NCBI GenBank assembly: GCA_030043835.1
Contig: JASHWY010000092.1
Location: 1-8,324 of the forward strand
Direction of reading: 5' to 3'
DNA length: 8,324 nt
Source of the DNA: Thermoplasmata archaeon
Lineage (GTDB): Archaea > Thermoplasmatota > Thermoplasmata > Lutacidiplasmatales > UBA184
The notes below the pieces were generated by a model. That model did not search any database and was not told the origin of the DNA. It saw only the letters and a program-made list of their open reading frames with translations. A program made the position numbers and the translations under genes. Shown here in pieces: positions 1 to 6,103 of the stretch. Positions within the stretch are counted from its first letter, which is position 1, and each line of letters opens with the position of its first letter.

Positions 1-716
1 CGGGAGAGGTAGCCGTACCCGAACCGATCCCCGGTCCGACCGCTCACGTAGCTGAACCCGCCGCGAGCGCGCTCCCTACGATCCCAGACGAAGGGCAAGA
101 GATCGCGATGGGGCCCGAGCTGGAGGGAGAGGAGGGCCGCCTCGAAGAACCCGAGGCCGCTCCCGTGATCCTTGCCCTGCCCGCACCCGGGCCGGAGCGA
201 ACCCCCCTCGAGGTCCCCGAGGCCGTCCCGACGCCCATCCCACCGAGCCCGCCGTCGGGCATCGAGCTCAAAGTGGGCAAATCCTTCGTCCCTTCCCTCG
301 AGCCGTTTCTTGACGCCACGGCCGCAGGGCACCGCGGAATTTTGATCGTGCGGGAGTCCCCCGAGCGATTGCGGGCTCACGTCGGATCGAGACCGGTCGA
401 CATCTACTGGCTCTCGGTCCTTGGCCGCGGACTCTCCCTAAAGCCGGGAGACCTCGATGGGTTGTCGGCGTTTCTCGACCGTTCGCTCAACGAGCGGCAC
501 GTTACGGCGTTCTTCCTCGAGGGCGTCGAATACTTGATCCAGCTCCACGGGCTCGATCGTGTGCTCGAACGACTCTCCGCGTTCGACCGGTCCTCGCGAG
601 AGCACGACGCCCGCGTGTGGGTGCACCTCCACCCCGACCTGCTTTCCCCCTCGGACCTTGCACGGGTGGTGGAACGTTTCGGGCCTTCTCGCAACGACTC
701 GGGCCCTTATTCCTAG
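1..716 (+). CDS. DUF835 domain protein, 5'-truncated by window edge
   Basis: The frame is open from position 3 to the TAG at 714-716, with no stop before the left edge, so the gene starts outside the window. The ATG at 108 is internal to a low-complexity Pro/Ala/Glu stretch and is probably not the start. Translated from position 3, about 90 residues are acidic and proline-rich linker. A globular domain of about 135 residues follows (nt 276-686). It has the DUF835 layout: a strand GILIVRESPERLR, then DIYWLSVLGRG, a DLDGLSAFLD helix, the hallmark FFLEGVEYLIQLHGLDRVLE segment, and a final VWVHLHPDLLSPSDLARVVE. DUF835 is common in archaea and often sits at the C-terminus of sensor-like proteins; its biochemical role is not established. 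No membrane segment is visible in this part. The missing N-terminus could carry a PAS, kinase or membrane module. The gene ends 88 bp before the next one, which has its own promoter-like box. Confidence 0.85.
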   Translation, partial: GEVAVPEPIPGPTAHVAEPAASALPTIPDEGQEIAMGPELEGEEGRLEEPEAAPVILALPAPGPERTPLEVPEAVPTPIPPSPPSGIELKVGKSFVPSLEPFLDATAAGHRGILIVRESPERLRAHVGSRPVDIYWLSVLGRGLSLKPGDLDGLSAFLDRSLNERHVTAFFLEGVEYLIQLHGLDRVLERLSAFDRSSREHDARVWVHLHPDLLSPSDLARVVERFGPSRNDSGPYS

Positions 717-769
717 GGCCGCACAGGCCCGAGAGGGGTCCAACCCTCATTGCCACCCGCAACCAAGGG

Positions 770-777
770 TACATATC
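770..777 (+). promoter_or_regulatory. Putative archaeal TATA box for the 805-1796 operon
   Basis: The motif TACATATC is the only A/T-rich island in the short gap after the DUF835 gene. Its centre lies about 32 nt before the ATG at 805. With the usual archaeal spacing of about 26 nt from box to transcription start, this gives a leader of only a few bases. That argues against the in-frame GTG at 778, which would lie upstream of the predicted transcript start. The motif is a weak match to the consensus and was assigned by eye. Confidence 0.4.
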
Positions 778-804
778 GTGCGACGCCGCTCGGCCGCCAG
801 GCCC

Positions 805-1563
805 ATGTCGCTTCCCCCGGAACGTGCACGCAGCGTTCGCCTAGCCGCGATCACCGTGATCGCCTTCACTTTGGTGGTTCCCTCCGCGGCGTTCCTCGCG
901 TCGGCGGCGCCCGCGTCGGCCTCCGGCGTCGCCGCCTCTACCGGCATGCCGGGCGACCCGACCGTCCTGTGGAACGGACAGGACATCTCGGCCTATTCCA
1001 CTCCTGCCTCGGCCGTCACCGTGACGTTCAACGAGGCGCTCAACCTCCTCTACTCCTGGACGAACGGTGGCGCCACGGCCAATGTCGGCGACGCGCGCCT
1101 CCAGATGTTCTACTTCGGGTTCGCGGTTTCGACGCGGGACGTCTACTTTACCGCGGGTTCCTTTTCGAGCATTCCGTTGAATTGGACGGTCGGCGCGATC
1201 CAGTACGTGGTGGAGGGGGTGTTCGGTCTCACGGCGAGCCTCATCAACGGAGCCGGTACCACCGTCTGGAGCGAGAATTTCTACGTCCGGCTTGCGGCGC
1301 CGTACTCGATCCTCGCGATCGCTCCCATCGTCTTGATCCTGCTCGCGATCTACGAGCTCTACCTCTTGGCCACGTGTGGCCGCGAGGCCGGTCCACGGTT
1401 GCAACCGGCCCGAGAGGTTCCTCCGACCGCGCCCACGGAGGCGGGCGGGGCCGCCGCGCCCGGAGCGGCCCCTTCGATGCCGGAGCCGACCACGCCGACC
1501 GCCGAGCCCGGTACCGAGCCGGCGGAGCTCGGAGAGGAGACTCCTCCGGGAGGTTCATCGTGA
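805..1563 (+). CDS. Membrane-anchored exoprotein with Pro-rich cytosolic tail, unknown function
   Basis: This 252-aa protein is not a family I can name. Residues 1-39 look like a secretion signal: basic SVR near residues 10-12, a hydrophobic core at 13-34, and a small-residue cleavage region ending APASAS. Residues 40-166 form an ectodomain rich in aromatic and beta-branched residues, with sequons such as NWT at 126-128 and the segment QMFYFGFAVSTRDV. Residues 167-190 form a second strong transmembrane helix (YSILAIAPIVLILLAIYELY). Residues 193-252 are a Pro/Ala/Glu/Thr-rich, probably disordered tail predicted to face the cytosol. ATG 805 was chosen because it sits about 32 nt from a TATA-like box and directly before the basic signal region; GTG 778 in frame would add nine basic residues. 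The stop overlaps the start of the next gene by 3 nt (GTGA), so the two are probably translationally coupled and may form a complex. The tail resembles the linker of the upstream DUF835 protein in composition only. Confidence 0.8.
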   Translation: MSLPPERARSVRLAAITVIAFTLVVPSAAFLASAAPASASGVAASTGMPGDPTVLWNGQDISAYSTPASAVTVTFNEALNLLYSWTNGGATANVGDARLQMFYFGFAVSTRDVYFTAGSFSSIPLNWTVGAIQYVVEGVFGLTASLINGAGTTVWSENFYVRLAAPYSILAIAPIVLILLAIYELYLLATCGREAGPRLQPAREVPPTAPTEAGGAAAPGAAPSMPEPTTPTAEPGTEPAELGEETPPGGSS

Positions 1564-1796
1564 GCGCAACGGCTCACGGCGCGGGGGACGGGGTCGTCCT
1601 CGGGATCGTCGTCCCACTCCTCTTGCAGCAGTTCGGCGACCTCGACCTAACCAGCCTCACGACCGCGATCGAGTACATCGTGATCGGGGCGGTCGTGGGG
1701 GGCGTCATCGGGGCCGTGATCGGGTGGGGGATGGGTAAGCTCTACCAGAGCCGCCACTCCCAACCGACGCCCATGAAGCCCTACGAGAATCCCTAA
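1560..1796 (+). CDS. Small glycine-zipper membrane protein
   Basis: The reading frame starts at GTG 1560, overlapping the TGA of the upstream gene (GTGA), and encodes 78 residues. A strong Shine-Dalgarno sequence, GGGAGG at 1548-1553, lies six bases before the GTG. This supports the start even though the same frame stays open far upstream as a shadow. Residues 11-22 are a short hydrophobic segment (GVVLGIVVPLLL). Residues 36-58 are a second membrane helix with repeated glycines (VIGAVVGGVIGAVIGWGMG), a glycine-zipper pattern that packs helices tightly in oligomeric membrane proteins. The C-terminus is a short polar tail, KLYQSRHSQPTPMKPYENP. The protein probably partners or oligomerises with the product of 805-1563. 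I recognise no family and claim no function; a small channel or a scaffold subunit are both possible. Confidence 0.75.
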   Translation: MSATAHGAGDGVVLGIVVPLLLQQFGDLDLTSLTTAIEYIVIGAVVGGVIGAVIGWGMGKLYQSRHSQPTPMKPYENP

Positions 1797-1801
1797 GCAC
1801 G

Positions 1802-1818
1802 CCCCCCCCGGGGAGGGG
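1802..1818. terminator. GC hairpin between convergent genes, possible weak terminator
   Basis: A run of eight C is followed by GGGG, A, GGGG, which can fold into a 4-bp or longer GC stem. It fills the 32-bp gap between the convergent genes ending at 1796 and 1829. There is no T-tract on either side, so termination here is weakly supported. Confidence 0.2.
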
Positions 1819-1828
1819 TCCCGCGCGC

Positions 1829-2830
1829 TCACTCCTCGTGGACGATCGTGCTGCCGGTGATGTCGAGCCGTACCGATTTCGCGGCGAAGCCGAGCCGCTC
1901 GAGCGCCCGGCGCACGTCGGGCTGACGGCCCGGTGGCACCAGGAAGAAGAGGAAGCCGCCCCCGCCCGCACCGAGGAGCTTACCGCCCATCGCGCCCTCG
2001 CGCGCGGCGAGCTCGTGCGCTCGGTCGATCCGTCGGTTGCTGATCCCTCCGGTGAGCTGCTTCTTGAGCCGCCAGTTCTCGTCCATCAGTCTCCCGATCT
2101 CGGGGAAGTCGAGCGCCTCGATGGCCTTGGCCGTGGAGAGGGCGATCGAACGCATCCGGTCGTACTCCTCCAAGTGCTGTTCGATCTCACTCACCTGCTG
2201 GGCATGGATCTCGCCCGAGCTGCGCTCGATGCCGGTAAAAAACAGCATGAGGTGTTCGTTGAGCGTCTCGAGCGCGTCGTGATCGACGGTGAGGCTCTGG
2301 ACTGAAACCCCGCCGTCGCGCTCCACCTGGATGAGGTTGAGGCCGCCGTACGCCGCAGCGTACTGGTCCTGGATCCCTCCCCGCTCGCCAAGGACCTCGC
2401 GCTCGATCCGTACCGCCTCCCGCGCGAGCTGCCGAGGCCCCACCCGCTCTCCCTTCCAGACGTGGAGCGCGTGGAGGACGCCGACCGCGCAGCTGCTGCT
2501 CGACCCGATGCCGGTTCCCTTGGACGGCATCTGCGTCGCGGTGATGATCTGCACGCCGCTCGGGATGCGGAGAAACCGCATCGCCTCGCGGATCGAGTTG
2601 TGGGCGATCTCGTCGATGCTGCGCTTTGCGTCCTCGGTGATACGGTAGCTCACCCGGATCTCGTCGGCGTTGAAGTTCTCGACGACGAACACGAAGATCC
2701 CTTTGTCCATCGCTCCGGCAACGCACGCCCCGGGACCGTGGGTCCGGTAGTACTCGGGGAGATCGGTGCCCCCGCCTGCGAAGGTGAGCCGAAACGGCGT
2801 CTTCGAAACGACGGCGACCTTGCCGGGCAC
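1829..2830 (-). CDS. hddA: GHMP sugar kinase, HddA-like (heptose-7-phosphate kinase type)
   Basis: This 333-aa protein has full family length and all three GHMP kinase motifs. Motif 1 is TPFRLTFAGGGTDLPEYY (residues 11-28). Motif 2 is the phosphate-binding loop MPSKGTGIGSSSS (101-113). Motif 3 is KLLGAGGGGFLFFLV (284-298). The signature GGIQDQYAAAYGGLN (151-165) and the LMLFFTGIERSSGEI segment (194-208) are typical of D-glycero-alpha-D-manno-heptose 7-phosphate 1-kinases and related sugar kinases. The expected reaction is ATP-dependent anomeric phosphorylation of a phosphorylated sugar, the first step of NDP-sugar activation. The start is GTG at 2830, preceded by a purine-rich GGAGAAGG that can act as a Shine-Dalgarno site; an ATG at 2852 is out of frame. 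The gene converges on the 1560-1796 gene and diverges from a sequon-rich exoprotein gene. No gmhA, gmhB or nucleotidyltransferase partner lies in the window, so the exact substrate is uncertain. Confidence 0.92.
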   Translation of the reverse strand: MPGKVAVVSKTPFRLTFAGGGTDLPEYYRTHGPGACVAGAMDKGIFVFVVENFNADEIRVSYRITEDAKRSIDEIAHNSIREAMRFLRIPSGVQIITATQMPSKGTGIGSSSSCAVGVLHALHVWKGERVGPRQLAREAVRIEREVLGERGGIQDQYAAAYGGLNLIQVERDGGVSVQSLTVDHDALETLNEHLMLFFTGIERSSGEIHAQQVSEIEQHLEEYDRMRSIALSTAKAIEALDFPEIGRLMDENWRLKKQLTGGISNRRIDRAHELAAREGAMGGKLLGAGGGGFLFFLVPPGRQPDVRRALERLGFAAKSVRLDITGSTIVHEE

Positions 2831-2863
2831 CGAGCCTTCTCCGACGGCGCATGACGCCAGGGG

Positions 2864-2874
2864 CCGCTTAGCGG
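2864..2874. promoter_or_regulatory. 11-bp palindrome in divergent intergenic region
   Basis: CCGCTTAGCGG is a perfect palindrome around a central T. It lies 34 bp upstream of the kinase GTG start and 114 bp upstream of the ATG at 2988. It could be an operator shared by the divergent genes, or a chance GC-rich palindrome. No convincing TATA box was seen for either gene in this 157-bp gap. Confidence 0.25.
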
Positions 2875-2987
2875 TTTGGGGCCGTCGCGAGGGGTTCTGA
2901 AAGAGAATCCATGGCCCTCGAGCCTCCGGTTCCGCGACGCGGTCCTCGGCGATGAGCTGATGGTCGGCGGCGCCCTATCGCTTCAAG

Positions 2988-4256
2988 ATGAGCGGCTCTT
3001 CGCCCTCCGTCGCACCGGAGGCCGTAACCCCCTTTGCGGTCGGGACGACCTCGCCGTCGCCCCGCGACGGCCACCCCGCACGAAATACGTTCATCGTGGT
3101 GGCGGTCGTGGCGGTCCTGATCGTCGGTTTTCTTGCGGCGACGGGAGCCTTCTCAGGACCGACCTCCTCCGAGGCCGTCTCCTCGTCGGGTGCCCAGTCG
3201 ACCGCGGCCGCCGATCTTCCCCCAGGGTCCTGGAGCCTCGCCGTTATGGCGGGATACGACGCGTGGAACGGGACTTCGCTATCGCTCAACCTATCGTCGC
3301 TTCCGCCCAACTGCACGGCGAGCTCTCCGTCCGGGAGCGTTCCCGCCTCGATCGCGGTCCCTTCCTTCCGAGGCAACATCTCGGACGGGAGCGCGGCGTT
3401 CTGGATCTTGGAATACGTTCAGCCCTCCGGCCACTCGCTCGCGGTGGTCTTCGTGACCGACGGAAGCGTGGCAGCAATCGTCGTCCTGTCGGGAGCCGAC
3501 TGCTCGCCGTACCCATCCGGATTCGCGGGCATCCCGGCGAACGCCGTCAGCAGCTCTACGGCCGCCCAGGCCCTCGACACCGCTGGAGCCACGGCGTTCC
3601 TTGCGGCCCATCGGGCCGGACAGTCGCTCTTGATGGATCTCTCCGCCTTCAACGGAACGGATGAGTGGCTCTTCGAGTTCACCCCGTGCAGCGGCATTCT
3701 CACCGGAAACCTCTCCGGTCCCACGTCCGGAGCGGCGTTCTACGGGGTCGTGAACGCTACGACGGGGTCGGTCGTGTCGGCGGTGCCGACGTCGTCCGAA
3801 TGCGAGCTCTCGGTGCCCTCCGGAATCGGATCGGTCTTCGCCCTCGGGGTCCCTACCGTGGTCACGGGAGCGGGGAGCGGAGGGACGGTCGCGAGCCAGG
3901 GATGCGCGAGCGGCGATTACTGCTACGAAATCCCGGTCGAGACCGCCGAGGACAACGTCTCCGGGGGCGACATGAGCCTCTCCGTCGAGAACGGTAGCCA
4001 TCCTCCTCCCAACCTGAGCTCGACACCGCTGGGGTACGCCTTCACCGACCCCTCCGGCCGGGTGATCGTCTACGCGCTCGGGTCGGTGGAGACGAGTTGG
4101 ACGGACGGGACCGGTGACGCGAATACCCCTCTCACGGCGGGCGACACGCTCTGGATCGATATGGGTACCTCGGACCCAACCGGTCACGGCTACGAGTTGA
4201 CCATTCAGGGTGAGGGACCGTACGCCAACTCCGGAGAAGGATTCGGACTGCCATAG
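2988..4256 (+). CDS. N-anchored extracellular protein rich in N-glycosylation sequons
   Basis: The protein has 422 residues. A cytosolic Ser/Pro-rich stretch (1-31) precedes one transmembrane helix at 34-52 (FIVVAVVAVLIVGFLAATG). The rest is predicted to be outside the cell. The ectodomain is Ser/Thr/Gly-rich, with ten Asn-X-Ser/Thr sequons (Asn 94, 101, 108, 130, 222, 241, 256, 323, 335, 342). It has six cysteines (109, 172, 234, 272, 306, 312), enough for three disulfides. The last 115 residues start at a Cys pair (GCASGDYCYE) and contain TPLTAGDTLWIDMGTSDPTG, which resembles the C-terminal beta domain of secreted and pilin-like proteins of Thermoplasmata. There is no class III pilin signal, so I do not call it a pilin. 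ATG 2988 gives the whole anchor; no good Shine-Dalgarno or TATA motif fixes the start. It diverges from the HddA-like kinase. Its role is unknown; a glycosylated envelope or surface protein is the best inference. Confidence 0.85.
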   Translation: MSGSSPSVAPEAVTPFAVGTTSPSPRDGHPARNTFIVVAVVAVLIVGFLAATGAFSGPTSSEAVSSSGAQSTAAADLPPGSWSLAVMAGYDAWNGTSLSLNLSSLPPNCTASSPSGSVPASIAVPSFRGNISDGSAAFWILEYVQPSGHSLAVVFVTDGSVAAIVVLSGADCSPYPSGFAGIPANAVSSSTAAQALDTAGATAFLAAHRAGQSLLMDLSAFNGTDEWLFEFTPCSGILTGNLSGPTSGAAFYGVVNATTGSVVSAVPTSSECELSVPSGIGSVFALGVPTVVTGAGSGGTVASQGCASGDYCYEIPVETAEDNVSGGDMSLSVENGSHPPPNLSSTPLGYAFTDPSGRVIVYALGSVETSWTDGTGDANTPLTAGDTLWIDMGTSDPTGHGYELTIQGEGPYANSGEGFGLP

Positions 4257-4326
4257 AAGCCCGCGAGCGGTCCAGGACGGGGCGGCCCGAGAGAACGGCG
4301 ATAGGTAGCCGCGGTCCGGGCACGAG

Positions 4327-4336
4327 TTTTTCTTCT
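4327..4336 (+). terminator. T-rich tract downstream of the 2988-4256 gene
   Basis: TTTTTCTTCT stands out in very GC-rich DNA 70 bp after the stop at 4256. Archaeal transcription commonly ends at oligo-T tracts. The same A/T-rich stretch could instead help start transcription of the small gene at 4382. Confidence 0.35.
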
Positions 4337-4381
4337 GCAACGGGATGATTGAAGGTAGGGTTCGCGTTGACCGGAGTCACG

Positions 4382-4594
4382 ATGGGTGCGAGCGCTTGCC
4401 AGTCCGCGGAGGCGCGCGAGCGAGTGCTCGGGGCGGAGCGATCCGGCGACCCACCGTATCCTTCCTCGTGTTCCGGGGACCAGGAGTGGCATAATTTTCG
4501 AACTCTGGATAGCGGCGATCCCGTGCCGTTCTTCCTTTGCGAGGCGCACCGGATCTACCTGAGGGACGCCAGGGCGACGAGGCTCCGCCGATAG
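4382..4594 (+). CDS. Small Cys/His-rich protein, putative metal-binding
   Basis: The frame encodes 70 residues from ATG 4382. A GGAG Shine-Dalgarno core lies five bases upstream, at 4373-4376. An in-frame TTG at 4349 would add 11 residues but has no signal before it. Cys6, Cys30, His37, Cys53 and His56 include a CEAH pair within PVPFFLCEAHRIYL, reminiscent of the second half of small zinc ribbons that end in LC-x2-H. The first half lacks the usual C-x2-C pair, so metal binding is only suggested. A second ORF candidate (ATG 4345) is out of frame. The gene is short and lies in a shuffled stretch between two larger genes. It may be a genuine orphan small protein or a chance ORF. Confidence 0.45.
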   Translation: MGASACQSAEARERVLGAERSGDPPYPSSCSGDQEWHNFRTLDSGDPVPFFLCEAHRIYLRDARATRLRR

Positions 4595-4603
4595 TATAGC
4601 GGC
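4587..4603. repeat. Inverted repeat over the stop of the small Cys/His ORF
   Basis: The 17-bp sequence GCCGATAGTATAGCGGC pairs G/C at its outer four bases and TA/TA inside, with one mismatch and a three-base loop. It spans the TAG at 4592-4594. It may be an RNA hairpin at the transcript end; no T-tract follows directly. The rest of the gap to 4712 holds a GGGG-AGGCG-CCCC hairpin at 4647-4659 and no convincing gene. Confidence 0.25.
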
Positions 4604-4712
4604 GTCCCAAGCTCTGCCACGCTCACTAGGGCATTCGCGCGTCGTTGGGGAGGCGCCCCGCCCACGGGCGTCGGATCCGTCTCCCCTTTTCGAGGAGGGT
4701 GGGTCTGAGGCT

Positions 4713-5471
4713 CTAGTCGCTGACGGCCTCCGCCACGACCTTGGCCTCCGCACGGCGAAGGAGCTCGGCCGCGGTGGACCGGTTGATCTCGAGGGCGCGC
4801 GCGACGTCGGCAAGACGCCCGCGTCGAGGAAACGAGTAGAACCCGAGTCGGTGCGCGACCCCCAGAGCGTCCGATTGGCGGGCCGTGAGACCCCGCGCGG
4901 GGCGATAGCGGCGGACCTGCCAACCGGCTCCTGCGGCACCGTGTTCTTCCTTGGGAAGCGCCCTGAGAATGGGGCGGGCGTCCGTTCCTCGAGGGACGAC
5001 CACGACCCACGGCCGAGGCTCCTCCGTCGTTCCGGTGAGAAACCGGCAGTTCGAGCAGAACGCTCCCGAGCCATGAACGAGGGCGCATAACGGCGGGGAA
5101 GGCTCCACCTCTCGCACGAACAGTTTCGACGGGCTCAATCGGACGACGTGAATCTGCTCGAACCTCGACCCGTTCCGTAGGTACCGCTCGATCGCCGGAA
5201 TCGCGTCCCGACTCGCCGTCACTTCCGCTACCTGGAGGAGCTTCTCGCGGTGCTTTCCGAACGATCGACAGATTTTGAGACGGACCCGAGCCCCCCACTT
5301 CGCTCGAACCTCGCGGATCCAGTGAGGATCGTGGACGTCGGGAAAATGGAACTCCATCAACGGAGCGTCGGAGGGGCGCCCGGACGGTTTCGGCTCAGCG
5401 GAAGCTTCGCGACGACGGAAGGCTTCCCGCCCCCGGAGTCTCGGGTGCGTAGAGGGAGTGGCCTTGGACAT
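4713..5471 (-). CDS. Bat-type (HTH_10) helix-turn-helix transcriptional regulator
   Basis: The 252-aa protein carries a C-terminal bacterio-opsin-activator-type HTH at residues 195-247. It has the family pattern LTARQSDALGVAHRLGFYSF, then RRGRLADVARALEINRST and AAELLRRAEAKVV. This class is mainly archaeal and regulates transcription. The N-terminal domain (about 40-180) is a mixed alpha/beta region typical of these proteins. It carries a Cys/His cluster, LCALVHGSGAFCSNCRF (Cys129, His133, Cys139, Cys142), that could bind a metal or sense redox state. ATG 5471 is chosen because a TATA-like box lies about 33 nt upstream. The first 38 residues are basic and low-complexity, so the ATG at 5357 (MEFHFPDVHD) is a real alternative start. 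The gene lies 134 bp downstream of the chorismate-mutase-like gene on the same strand, with its own promoter-like box. The target is unknown; neighbouring genes or itself are candidates. Confidence 0.88.
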   Translation of the reverse strand: MSKATPSTHPRLRGREAFRRREASAEPKPSGRPSDAPLMEFHFPDVHDPHWIREVRAKWGARVRLKICRSFGKHREKLLQVAEVTASRDAIPAIERYLRNGSRFEQIHVVRLSPSKLFVREVEPSPPLCALVHGSGAFCSNCRFLTGTTEEPRPWVVVVPRGTDARPILRALPKEEHGAAGAGWQVRRYRPARGLTARQSDALGVAHRLGFYSFPRRGRLADVARALEINRSTAAELLRRAEAKVVAEAVSD

Positions 5472-5479
5472 CGTCCCCG

Positions 5480-5494
5480 CCCCTTGAGCAGGGG
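5480..5494. promoter_or_regulatory. Inverted repeat between TATA box and start of HTH gene, possible operator
   Basis: CCCCT-tgagc-AGGGG has perfect 5-bp arms and a 5-bp spacer. It lies between the TATA-like box at 5501-5507 and the ATG at 5471, covering the predicted initiation region. Archaeal repressors often bind there, so autoregulation by the HTH protein is possible. GC-rich arms of five bases can also arise by chance. Confidence 0.3.
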
Positions 5495-5500
5495 AAGGAC

Positions 5501-5507
5501 GATAAAG
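5501..5507 (-). promoter_or_regulatory. Putative TATA box for HTH regulator gene
   Basis: Read on the minus strand the motif is CTTTATC, a partial match to the archaeal TATA consensus. Its centre is about 33 nt upstream of ATG 5471, nearly the same spacing as at the 805 gene. It implies a very short leader and favours the longer HTH protein. Confidence 0.4.
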
Positions 5508-5605
5508 AGCTTCATGGGACTTCGGTCGAACTACGTTCCGGGGCGCCTCCAGCGTACCCCGTGGAAGACGAGGGCTCGGCCGGGAATCCGGCAGGACCTT
5601 TGGGA

Positions 5606-6016
5606 TTAGCGCGCTCCACCTGCGACGGCCGCGACGAGCGATTGGGTTCGAACGGGAACCGCAGAAGCCGCGAGATCCGGCGGCTGTAGGAGCACAACCA
5701 CCGAACCGCCACCGTCCGCGGTGCGGGCCGGCTTGGATCCAAACCGTCTCCTTCCGGAGCGGGTCGCGGCACCCACGACGCGTTCCGCAAGATCCGGATC
5801 CGCCCCATCGTCATGAGCCCAGGTGTGGACCCGACGGCGTACGGTCTGTTCCGCACGTCCGTCGTAGAGCGGAAGCGATCGTGCCCGCCGATACTCAAGG
5901 ATCTCCCACTGAACCTGCTCCCGGGCTCCCAACGTGAGGACGAGAGACCGATCGAGGCTCGCAAGACGATGCTTGAGCTCTTCTAGCACGGGGTCGGACA
6001 CGAATGCTGGCGTCAT
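5606..6016 (-). CDS. AroQ-type chorismate mutase-like protein
   Basis: This 136-aa frame sits inside a much longer minus-strand open frame whose upstream part is only the antisense of the U32 gene. Residues 11-92 look like an AroQ chorismate mutase: ELKHRLASLDRSLV, RARSLPLYDGRAEQTV and ADPDLAERV match the helical pattern LRxxIxxLDxxLV, GLPxxDxxRExxV and DPxLAExV. Set by eye against the E. coli P-protein mutase domain without gaps through the first two helices, Arg32, Asp52 and Glu56 match catalytic Arg28, Asp48 and Glu52. Lys15 and Arg43 replace Arg11 and Lys39 conservatively. Arg51 is replaced by Ala55, and no Gln or Glu is found near the Gln88 position. It should convert chorismate to prephenate if active, but the altered site leaves this open. 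A 44-residue Ala/Val/Gly-rich extension (93-136) has no known match. Start ATG 6016 leaves 87 bp to the divergent U32 start; no strong Shine-Dalgarno or TATA motif is visible. Confidence 0.65.
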   Translation of the reverse strand: MTPAFVSDPVLEELKHRLASLDRSLVLTLGAREQVQWEILEYRRARSLPLYDGRAEQTVRRRVHTWAHDDGADPDLAERVVGAATRSGRRRFGSKPARTADGGGSVVVLLQPPDLAASAVPVRTQSLVAAVAGGAR

Positions 6017-6075
6017 CCCGAGCTGAAGTGTCCAAGGATGCTTAGCCACGAACCCGTACCGGTATGGACATCGTC

Positions 6076-6081
6076 TTACAA
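6076..6081 (+). promoter_or_regulatory. Weak TATA-like box for U32 gene
   Basis: TTACAA is centred about 26 nt before ATG 6104, exactly the spacing of a leaderless archaeal transcript. It is a weak match to the consensus, but it agrees with the protein-based start choice. Confidence 0.3.
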
Positions 6082-6103
6082 CAGAAGCGGGCTCGCTCCG
6101 ACG

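Noticed and set aside
778..804. GTG start nine codons upstream of ATG 805
   Set aside because: It lies directly after the TATA-like box, upstream of the predicted transcript start.
750..1559. Upstream in-frame extension of the 78-aa mini-protein
   Set aside because: Arg-rich shadow of the exoprotein gene; GTG 1560 has a strong Shine-Dalgarno and the coupled GTGA overlap.
3291..4340. 349-codon minus-strand frame opposite the sequon-rich exoprotein
   Set aside because: Arg/Gly/Pro-rich composition with no domain; the plus frame has an anchor helix, sequons and paired cysteines.
4595..4712. GC-rich gap with small hairpins, considered as an RNA gene
   Set aside because: No tRNA arms or other known RNA structure could be seen; only short GC stems expected by chance.
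5512..5964. 150-codon minus-strand frame overlapping the chorismate-mutase-like gene
   Set aside because: Ser/Arg/Pro-rich with no recognisable pattern; the other minus frame shows the AroQ pattern.
6038..6103. Upstream ATG for the U32 gene
   Set aside because: The extra 22 residues precede the family's usual N-terminal strand, and this start would leave only 21 bp to the divergent gene. It is still possible and is kept as an alternative.
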